From Macrocystis pyrifera (taxonomy: Eukaryota > Sar > Phaeophyceae > Laminariales > Laminariaceae): a stretch of 64,000 nt of DNA. How positions within the stretch are numbered: the first letter of the stretch is position 1; the number at the start of each line of letters is the position of its first letter. Under the pieces are notes generated by a model. It was not told where the DNA came from. It made no database searches and saw only the letters and a list, made by a program, of their open reading frames with translations. Positions 50,328 through 60,300 of the stretch are shown piece after piece. Where the stretch lies: assembly GCA_031763025.1 (NCBI GenBank), contig JASSKH010000023.1, forward strand, positions 7,157,501 to 7,221,500. The letters are read 5' to 3'. The translations under genes and the position numbers were made by a program.

Positions 50328-53300
50328 CTGCCGGTGGGGTGTTTACGACAACACGCAGGGTGCGCGACGTTCAAAGTACACGAACGCGAGGGTCAAGGAC
50401 TGACAGCGGAAAGGGCGTGTATCAAACAAAAAACGTTGGTGTACTCTTGCAGTAATACAAATATTGCTAAATACGAGCGACCGCGAATCACACCAACATC
50501 AAAGCGGATCGTGGTAGGACCACTACCAAACCAGGTTTGTTTTGTTTCATGTATCGCTGGTCGCATGGTGTGGCGGTAGTTTTTGTTTTGGGTGATAAGG
50601 CGGCGCCGATTTAGAGGTGCGTCGTAGCAAGAGCGGGACAAATAAGTGAGCCGTCCTACGCTAGGGGTCGCATGTAGGGGTTGCGCATTTGAGCCCAAAC
50701 TTTTCTCACTGATGGGGCTATTCTCAACTCTCAAAGACCCAATATCTTTGCCGTATCTAATGTTTGGATCCGTTGAGTATTTTTGCAATATATTCGTTAG
50801 ATACCGAGTCGCTGCGATTTTTGCTTGTATGCGTATCGGTATTAACTTACAATGAATCTCCCAAAAAAAATGATTGTTGAGTGAAGGGGTAGAGCTCTTG
50901 AAACGAGGAGTCTCATAACATTTAAGTGCTACTCTTTACCGTGGTACGCGTCGAAATGCTCTGGCCGTGTGGCAGGCAGCGCGCTCACCTTTGCTTCCTT
51001 CTGAGATACTTCTCTTTCCTCAATCCCTTGAGGGCCGCAGCAGTCCGCCTTGTTCCCCGCGAGCAGGATTCGGCACTTCTTTGGCATGTGCTTGTCTAGG
51101 TAAGGCGCCCAGGTGGAGACCAGGTCTCTAAGCGATTCCTGTTGGAGAGGACAGCGCAGCCCATGAAAATACAAATACCGAGTAGTTGTAGACACCACTT
51201 AATAAACTCTTAACACTATTTTGGGACAGATTGAAGCTCTTTTGGGAGGCAGATGTGTGTCACACTACTTTCGGTGTCAGTACATGTCTGTCTCATGTTT
51301 CGTGCAAAAATCGAGCCAAAAAAACCGAAGTCGCGCATTGTGTGTACAATGTTCGTGTTCGACGGGTTTTGTCAGGCAACGTTCGGTTCGTTGCTGGCGG
51401 TCTACTGGACGGTGGAGATAGCGAGACCGATCGTACAAGGTTGACTCATGACAACGGCTCCGGGAAAACATGAGCGCGATGTCCCTTGCACGACTAGGGC
51501 AGCAGGAACCAAGCGCGGCGCCCGTCTCTAGGCGGGGCGACGAAACGGACAGCGTACAATGTCAAGCTGTCCCTGTCCCTTGTACTATCATAGTACGTTG
51601 TTTCGCACTACGCACTACGAATACTAGTACTATTGTACAGCAATGGACATTTTCAAAACCTTCCTGATCCTGATGCGAGAGTTAACGCTTGTGCTTGAAC
51701 CTCGGAGAACTATCTCGATGCCGGAGGCAACACCGTACTTGTACCCTACGCACCTTCCGAGTGACGTCAAAGCACATCACGATCCCATCCGCGCCTCGGA
51801 GGTAGTGCGACACTACGCTCCGGTACGTCTCGCTCCCGCCGGTGTCCCACTGTTTGCATCGTTTTTTTTTAGTTGGAGAGAAATGGCAATAAAAACCGGC
51901 AGTAGGTGGAGAAGGGAAGTTAGACTTCGTGCTTGTCGTATTGCAGGTTTGTTTGTTGTTGTTTTGTGGTTCCCCTTGGTTTTCTCCTTCCTTTTTCTGG
52001 GAATGCTTGTCAGTGGCTAACGTTGAGGCGCATGCTGCAACAATGTCGAATGGCAAGCATATCAACAATGACATCATGTTCAGCTTTACTCGATTTTCGA
52101 GAGGAGGTTGTCCAAAGAGAAAGGAGACAAAAAAAAGCGGAACAGAAAGAACAAACAACGTCAGAGGATTTTTTTGACGACGGCTTCGTACATGCGGCGA
52201 CAATACGATGCAGTAAGGCGATGCTCAACAGTCTGATGACGGAATGAGGAATCCGACACATGCATCAAACAAGATACTCGGTAGGTACACTCGTTCGTAG
52301 TGACTGCACACCAATCACTATAGATACGTACGGACTCCAACGCCCATAATTCAACATCTGCACCAAGCAGTGGGAACTAAAAGTGGGGGGGGAGCACTGG
52401 ATCATTTTTTTCCTTGAGATAAAAAAAAAACTTACTTTCTATACGTAGTGAATCTAAGTGCTCATTGTCCCCGAAACGGGGGTACAGAGGTACAGACAGG
52501 ATTAAGAGTGTTTGGTGCGACGTTTGCACGAAACGTCAGAAAACACTGCTACTGCTGCTACTGCTTCTGCTGGTGTTACTGTACGACGGAGCATCGTTCA
52601 AGAGGAAGGGGTTGCCCATACATCTGTCTACCCCTCCCGGTATGACTCTCAAGTCATGTTGGGCTTCGACATCCCGCCCTCACCATCTGGAGACGCACTC
52701 GATGGTCGGTCATTTCCACTGTCTTGCAACCAAAGTCCACTCCCAGTGTTCTGCCAAAGAGAGGATGGGAAAACGTTGGTGTGACATAAAGTGGCGTTTG
52801 TTCTTGTTTCTCGCGGAAAAATCAACGCCCACGTACGTGTACAATAAATGTCCTTTTAACCCTTTTAGTGCTGAAGTCCCGTTTTGCGGATAAACTACTT
52901 AGATTTTGAGTGTTTCTTTTCTCAAAACGGGACTGCAGTCCTAAAAGTGTTGACATCTCTATGAATTTCAAATTTAAGGACCGTTCGGTGTTTATATGAA
53001 TGGAAAAGGGTGCTTACTTTTCTGTCCATAGTGGTGTGTCTTATTGGTACAATATGATGCTGAGCTAGATGCTTGTTTGATTCGCGATCGACAGCAGTGA
53101 TAAACTAGACCGAATAAACTCGAGTATACAGTACCAGGTAGGCAACAGGACTTATAAATAAACTGTTCCAACAACTCAAACAAAGAACTACCAGGTACGT
53201 GCTCTAACTCCAAGTGCTCCGTGTCTCACCAAAACGGGTGTGTAAGAAAGGGGTTAATTTGTTTGGCGCGACGTTTCCTCGAAACACAAGAAAACAATGG

Positions 53301-54555
53301 TATGTACTGAGTTTACTGTAGCGCAGGACACACCCTGCCTCACACAAGAAAAAAAACAAGAACAAAAACTTCAGCCTGACCTAAAATAGGAGTTTCTTAA
53401 CCCCTCTAGAACCGCACCCATGTTTTTGGACAGCTAATCACCCGGAATTAGTGTGGCATCATTTGTGCAGGTGGTACAGCGCGCATTGCTGTGGTGGGTA
53501 AATCGTTATGTTCAGGCCTACCTACGCACCAGCATATTTTTGCAAATCACACCCATTATGGCAACATAGTCGAGTGGTTGAATGCACAGCGGCATGGTAT
53601 TAATCGTTCGTAGCGTAGTTAGCGCCACTTGCTCGCCTCGTATAATCCTGCTGTCCAGCCTCGTCGTAGTATCCACCAAGAAATCGACGCAACAGGCACG
53701 TTTTTCCGGTGTCGCAAGAACCGATAAGCACCAGCCGGACGACCTGGTTGCTGCTCCGTCGAGATATCGCGCATCACAGCACGGGCAACCCGTGGACGAA
53801 ACAGAAACCAGCGAAATCAAACATACATACGAGTGATGCACGTGGCAAGGGGGGGATTGGTGGTATTGATGTTTATGTGTGCATTCATCGATCGTACTTA
53901 GAATAGATATGACACGTTAGCTGCCTCCATTCCAGCATACGATCCGATACGAAGCCAGCGGCGATTGTTCTTGTCTCACATCCACCGGTGCTTCGTGGAG
54001 AAGTTATATTCCGGGGTATCTGGTACCATCTACGTACGCACGACTGCTTTAAAAATATTTTTATTGCTGTACCTTGGTATTACGACGAGTACGAGCGCTG
54101 TATACTATTAATGCCATGTACTACGAGTAAACTATACCTGGGTACGTACGTATGATATGATCCATATGAACGAGTGCTGGGATGAAATACTGTCACCAGG
54201 TACTCATTGATCTTTACATGTGCACTCCCGCAAGACAACCAAGGACCTACCGAGCTTCGAAGATAGTGGGTTGAGAAAAAGACATCGACTCCTGTACATA
54301 CAGCGGGACAGTGCCATTAATGTCATAGTAGGTGTCTTACATGTCTCCCGCACATTCTCGCAGATGAGACGGTGGTCGACGCAACTTGGAAGAAGCCCTG
54401 CTCTCGAGCTCGTCGTACGATTTCAGCCCCGAAGATGTCGGGAGGAGCTTCGACTTGTCGCCGCCCCTTCCATCGCTCGACGCCTTTGTGCTACCCCTTC
54501 TTCTCCACGACGGGCAGGGGCAGCAGGATGTGCAGCAGCTGGTGGCCTGTCCCAT
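50121..54555 (-). CDS. Rab-family small GTPase with N-terminal acylation signal, six exons
   Basis: Encodes 282 residues. Rab proteins switch between GTP and GDP forms and direct vesicle traffic. Exons 54341-54555, 53637-53750, 52684-52750, 51754-51849, 50989-51138, 50121-50327, all in phase. Motifs: P-loop GSCDTGKT, effector TLGVDF (Rab-specific F1 box), WDTGGSE at switch II, NKAD, and ETSAK. Two features stand out. The N terminus is MGQATSCCTSCCPCPSW: Gly2 and Ser6 fit N-myristoylation and the five cysteines fit palmitoylation. The C terminus (CIVILSSFF) has no prenylation cysteines. That is the layout of plant ARA6/RABF1-type Rab5 proteins, so endosomal action is a reasonable inference. 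Ser replaces the catalytic Gln of switch II, and Gly replaces Ala, which should lower GTP hydrolysis. Similarity to ARA6 by layout only; a separate algal lineage is possible. Confidence 0.9.
50989..51138 (-). CDS. Rab gene, exon 5 (guanine-binding loop)
   Basis: ESLRDLVSTWAPYLDKHMPK, KCRILLAGNKADCCGPQG, EEREVSQKEAK. NKAD fits NKxD. Acceptor TCTCCAACAG, donor AAG|GTGAGC, 50 codons, phase 0. Confidence 0.94.
51754..51849 (-). CDS. Rab gene, exon 4 (switch II)
   Basis: WDTGGSETYRSVVSHYLRGA then DGIVMCFDVTRK, 32 codons. WDTGGSE stands where WDTAGQE is usual. Acceptor GATGCAAACAG, donor AAG|GTGCGT. Confidence 0.93.
52684..52750 (-). CDS. Rab gene, exon 3 (switch I)
   Basis: TLGVDFGCKTVEMTDHRVRL then QM: 22 codons plus the Arg overlap codon. 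Joins as TR-TLGVDF...LQM-WDTGG, the normal Rab order. Acceptor TCTCTTTGGCAG, donor ATG|GTGAGG. Confidence 0.92.
52857..52952. mobile_element. Small fold-back element, family 2, copy 3
   Basis: AACCCTTTTAGTGCTGAAGT and ACGGGACTGCAGTCCTAAAA as inverted arms, in Rab intron 2. Confidence 0.6.
53637..53750 (-). CDS. Rab gene, exon 2 (P-loop)
   Basis: NQVVRLVLIGSCDTGKTCLL, RRFLGGYYDEAGQQDYT. Acceptor CGACGGAGCAG. The donor GAG|GCGAGC is of the GC type and is the only one giving the phase needed for exon 3. Confidence 0.88.
54341..54555 (-). CDS. Rab gene, exon 1 (acylation signal)
   Basis: MGQATSCCTSCCPCPSW then a basic and Ser-rich linker (SLRRPPSHL-type) of about 55 residues. Donor AT|GTAAGA, phase 2. 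The ATG is chosen because Gly2 follows directly; an upstream in-frame ATG exists but would bury the motif. Confidence 0.82.
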
Positions 54556-57195
54556 GGCGATTGCAGAGGCTGTAGTGTCTCCAACGCTGCGGCGGCGTCC
54601 GATCGGATCGGTGCGTCCTCGGTGCTTGAGGCATCGACGAGAGCAGAGAAAAATGAATAATCTCGCCGCACTCCGACGGTTACAGGCAGGGAGGGTCGAA
54701 TAGCCAACCACCATAGTTTATCGCACGAGTACGTACATGTACATACACACGCACTGGACACCATGCTATGATCTACATGTATGTGTAGGTATCTCGCGAC
54801 CACTGGCAAATATAAAGGGAGCATACGTACCACTCCTACAAGTACAAGTAGCCTCAGCTCCACAAGATGATACACTAGGCAACGAATCCAATGAATTGCC
54901 TCCAGACAGTGGCGTAGATAGATGCAGATAGCAAACACACATATCTGGTATGTGTTGTATGCGCGGAAATGTGAACGTGGATCGACCGACGGTTGGTGAT
55001 GTGTACAAACGAAGTTCCAGCTATTGATAGCTTTTATTCGAAAGTATGCAGGCGGTATGATGAACAGCGGGCCTGCACAGCAGTAAAAAAGTGCACAACG
55101 GGGCTAGAAGCTAAAAGGCGATTTGACAAGTGACAGGGGATGCAGAGGAGTCCGGTCATGCATGTGTATGTACCTGGTGTGTGCTCTCTGAACGTCAAGC
55201 CTGCCTGCCTGCGCTTCCGGCGTATTTGTCAGCCTCCCAAGAGTATCTTGAAAGATAACTATTAATAAGAGGGAGATGTAATGAGGTTTGTATCATACAA
55301 TAGTGGAGAGATGATAGAAAATGTAGTGCACCGTCAATAAATGACATTGGTCTGGTGTTCCCTACAGTAGTAGGTGTGTTTTTTTTTTTGCGGTTGGTTG
55401 GTGGTAATCGTGTAGTACGACCGTACGCTGCTGTTGCTGCTGTTGCTGCTGTTGTTGTGTTTAGCGTACAGAAGATCTGCCCTGCCTGTAGGACGAATCT
55501 TGGTACATGCACATGTTTACTGTACGTAACAGGTACCTGGTACCAGGTATAGTTTTGTTGCTAATTACATGCCGAAAAAAAGTTGAACCGGGACGACACC
55601 AACCCGCTCGTGCCCAAGCTGGCCTCTACTACTGCTGCAGTACGCATACGAGGTATAAGTGTATAAATGCGTTATCTTTGGCATCGTTTAAATCGTTGTG
55701 ACCATCGTTTCAGGTCGTTTGCATCAAACACGTCTGATTATGGCTCGACAGAGATTTATGTGAGACCCGCTGTCCACAGTAGGTATACAAGGGTTCCAAG
55801 TTTGACCTTGTTCGAGTAAGTACTATTGAACACTATTAATACCAGGTAGTGGCTTGTGTAACGACGATGAACCGCATGTGTGATGAAGAAGGCAGCTCGA
55901 ATTTAGAGGCAGCGAGCGGACAGTACGGCAAGCAGCGAACGGCTCCGGCTCTGCTGCCGAGCTTTGGGTGGGACAAAAAATATAACCGTTACAAGTACAC
56001 TTTCACACATCGGACAGCGGACATAAAAACATAAATTGGGAAACGGCTGGCAGAGAAGCGTACGAGGAATACTGCTGATTTACGGGAGGATATTCGGTTT
56101 ACATCGGAACGGCATCTACGCCATGTTGTCGGAAGGCAAGCGTAATAATTATAATAATCTATATACAGTAGTTCAGGTGGTTTCTGATCTGTAGGATCTA
56201 CTGTACGTAGCTCATGCTGCCGGCGAGGAGCCTTATGACCTGTACGATCTAGCCACATGGTTCCTTGATTGGATCTGTAGCATACAGATACATCCTGCAC
56301 TACATCTCATAACGGCGGATATGGATCTACTGACAGGTGATTCACAGTACATCGTTATCTGTTCGGTATGAGTATGCCTTGAGACAGACATGGCACAGCA
56401 CTACCGATGCGGAGAGCAGCATCCGTTTTCATTCCGGTTGTGGGTACAGTATATTCTTCTATACGCAAGTGTTGCACATAGGGACATGGAGGCGAAACGA
56501 TTTTGTGTGCAGCCCACCCCCCCCCCCCCCAACTCAAGGTAAGAAACGGGGCCGAAACATCCCAGGTAATTGCCTCGCTTTTCTAGCCCCCACCGGTGGA
56601 CTCTATGTCGTTGACGGCTGACAGCTGACACAATTGGCGTACTGACAACGATCACACACTCACTAAAAACCGCCGTATGAGCATACGTGAGTGGATTATT
56701 GCCTGCACTCTCAGACTTCGAGATCGCACGCGGAACGCGGATGCCACGATATACTCGGCAAAACACACGCCTCTGAAGGGTGGAACCGGCCGTCGACGCA
56801 AGCACGTGCCGTGCACCTACCTGACGGACACACTATTAACATTTGCAACTCGTACCACTGCTGATTTTGTTCCTACGCAGTCGCCACTTTTACTTGGAGC
56901 ACAAGCAATCAATGTTTCGTCACACTTCTACCTGGTACATGACAATAGGCTTGCAAATACCCAAAACCTACTGCACACGCTTGTCATGCTCAAAGACTTG
57001 CAACTTCGCAGTGTATTTACAGTACCTGCTGCGCGCAAATACTACATAGCAAGTTAAAGCAGCAACACTCCGTAGCAGATCATATACGCTTGAAACAGAA
57101 CACAGACATTTCGGACACGCACTACGACTATTTGAGGTTGGGACGTTACTGTACACTCCTCTCCCCCCATATACACGTAATACGTGGACGGGGCT
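54556..57195. other. Intergenic region between Rab and coiled-coil genes
   Basis: AT-balanced sequence with several CTGGTACC palindromes (for example 55530-55550) and (CTG)n at 55428-55457. No exon-like open frame with splice signals is seen. Confidence 0.6.
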
Positions 57196-57378
57196 TCAGC
57201 GAGACGACAGGTTGCGCCCAGGAATGCAGGAAAAAGCCTGGTGACGCCGGCCTAAACTCTCCTTAGAATGGGGGGATACGGCTGGGCAGATGCCCCGCTG
57301 AAGATCCTCAAGAAGAGCTCCAGCCATTTCCGCCCTGTGTCTGGCGACCTCCAGATCCTCGGCCAGCTTCTGTATGGT
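57196..57378 (-). CDS. Coiled-coil gene, last exon
   Basis: TIQKLAEDLEVARHRAEMAG, ALLEDLQRGICPAVSP, then a non-helical tail ending NLSSR and TGA. Acceptor GGTTGATGCAG. Confidence 0.78.
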   Translation of the reverse strand, partial: TIQKLAEDLEVARHRAEMAGALLEDLQRGICPAVSPHSKESLGRRHQAFSCIPGRNLSSR

Positions 57379-60300
57379 CTGCATCAACCATCGAAACGAA
57401 GAAGAACAACACCTAGTTATAACAACCGTGACAAAACTCTGTGAAGATAGCACTGCTGCTGTAGTTCCGGAAGCCATAGGGATCACAGGCGGAAAGGGAG
57501 ACAAACTTTTAACCACTGAAAAAAAAACACCCCACTGCCATTCCAAGCGAATTATCCCCTAACCTAGGGTGCAGTAGTAAAGGGGCTTAAGGCCGTCGGC
57601 GCGTTGCACTGCAGACTCCGACACCAGCACTCTACCGTGTTCGCTACAAGCTGTCTCTATTCTCGGTACTAACACAACGCGTCGAAATAACCGCGATCTC
57701 TCGAATGACTTGTGCTTTGTGATGTCATTGGTGCAACACCTTCTATCGAAAGTTTCAATGCAAAAGCCGCAACAAGAAATGCGTGGGGGGGGGGGCTGGC
57801 TGCTAGCTCAGTGGTTATGGTGCATACCTAACAAAAGCACCATCCCACAATCGCACAGCTAGCAGTCAGCGCTGACCGCTAGCCCAATGGTTGTGGTGTA
57901 CATCTAGCAGGGTTGTCGCGCAATACCGAGGTACAGCAGCAGTATCGAGCTCAAGAGCTTGCCTGGTCTTTTACGGTGACGACGATCCGGACGCGGTCGT
58001 CCACCATTCGCAGCTCCTCCTTCCACTGCGCGAACACCATAAAAACCGAGGCCGATTATAGTTTTTCAGCTCCATGTTTTGTTTTCACGATTGTGCTCGA
58101 GGTAATAAGAAACATTTCATACGCCAGCTCGCCAGTAGGCCGGCACGCGGTCGATTCGTTTGCCTCAGCGCGTAGTCATCCTACTACTTAAGAGGGACAA
58201 CCTGGGAATAGATTACTCGGCCAGTGACAACTGAGTTGTTCAACTCGCCTGCCTCTTTCTGACCAACAGAATACTACTGTTCCCTAGACAGCACGATATC
58301 TGCGCGGTTGTGCTGACAGCATGCACCGGCATCGCATTAGGACAGCCAATGTATCTCTGCGTTCGTCGCCATACTGCAGGAGGGTGATATTCTGCCCTTC
58401 TTGCGGGCGTGCACGAGTCGACGCGCGGGAATGACAGGCTGGCAGAAAATCGAAAAACCGTTTTGACACGCAGCTATGTAGTCCAGCATGACTGGAAAAG
58501 GAGCAACACCCGTGTCGAGAAAACGACTACGAAATGGTGATTCCGAGGAGGAGGCTCAGATGTCTAGTATAGGATTCGTTCGATGTATCGTGCGAGGACG
58601 AGAAAAAAGTGTCCCGAGGTCAATGAACGCACTCACCCAAACGACACTTTACAAACAGCACAATACATGTTTTCCCGTTGTCTCTGGGCTACCTGCCCAG
58701 CTCCAAGCGCAAGAGACCTGACTAAACCTGCACCGCAGCAGCCTCGAAAAAAAACAACCACTGAGATCTTGCTGTGCCGAAAACACGTGGAGAAAATGGT
58801 TCGAGTAGTCATCTGAGATCAGCACACAATCAGTAAAAGAAACGCACGAGACGACTACGGCGCTATTTATGGACGCATATAAAAACCGACAAGCAATGGG
58901 AAAGCTGAACCTTCTGCGCATGAAAAACCGGGGCACTTTAGAAGACTGCCGGTCTTGAAGCTCCTACGAGTTGAGCTGGAGAATACAAATGGCGATACAG
59001 TACATTATAACATATACGCTGTTGTGGTGGGCTCTGGCGTCTGGGCCCTACCAGGATATCCTAGCGGGTTTCCTACTGATATGTACGCATGCATTCACCT
59101 GTGCCCTAACGGCTAGCATGGCCGACTCGTGCGCAATCCTCTCCTCGTCTTTCGATGCTTGTTCCTCCTCGAGACGACGAGCCAGTCGCTGAGCCCGCTT
59201 TTCAAGGTCGACCTTCACCTCGCCCACCGCTTCTCTTTGGGTCTGCCCGATTTATTTTGCAAGATCGAACCCCCCGAAACATAGCATCGTTTTTTTAGGT
59301 GGTAGGTGTGCGAGACGCAGGGCGTACGATATACGGGTGAGAGTATATATGCAAGCAAGAAGGCCCAAAGGGATTAGTTTACACCGTGCCAAATCATAGG
59401 GGCCTTTTTCGAGCTGGCTGAAGCCGGATTTGAAGCCGGTTTCGCGACCGCGATTCTATATGGCCGCCGACCGATATCTGCTCTTCTCTGAGATCCTCAA
59501 ATCGCGTGCACACAAGTTGACGGCAGTTAAAAATATCTTGTTGCGCTTGTTCATAGCGACAGCAGCACCATCTTTAATTTTCAACCTTTTTTGCCACCGC
59601 AAAATTGAACCTACTTAATAAGTCCAAGCAATGTGTCCCCAAAACGAGGGAACAATTCAAAAAGGGTTACGCTGCGTGTTACTAAATCGGGAGGGAGAAT
59701 CAGGGTCAGCAGCACGCACATGAAACGCGAGTGTAAGAGACTGTTGAAGAGTCCTTCGCTGTCTAAGTATAGCAGGGGGTTACCTGCGACAGGCGCTCTA
59801 TTCTCCGGGTCCTCTCCGCCGCTTCGGCTAGCTGGGCCTTCAGGCGGCGTGTCACACACTCTGCAAGGTCGAAATCGAAGGGGTCGAAAATGTCGTGAAG
59901 GTATCGAGACTAAATGTGTTGCCCCATACACCATCGGACCGGTGCTAGTATAGAGTCAACCCGCAAAACAATTTCAGGCCGATATTTTTTAGAGGAAGGG
60001 CGGAAGGAAGGAAAAAACAGACTCGATGATGAGGGGTGGGAGTATGAGAAAATAAAGCTCCACGTTAAAATACACATAGTTTTTGTTGAATGTGTATATC
60101 AGTACATGTCATTTCTCGTACACGCCACACGCAATCTGTTCCGCAAGATCGTGTACGTCAGACTTACAGCGGCGCACGAGTCGCTACCGCGTCATTCGTT
60201 TTCGTCGTGATCGCTCCTTGTGGTATTTCTAGACCTTTCCGCAGACCACTCCCCTTACCCCTGAAGTCATTATTTGACGCCGTCACGCTTACCCAACCGT

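Noticed and set aside
53605..53677. GTGGAT donor at 53676 for Rab exon 2
   Set aside because: It gives phase 1, which does not fit the TLGVDF exon. The GC donor at 53636 gives the correct phase and sequence.
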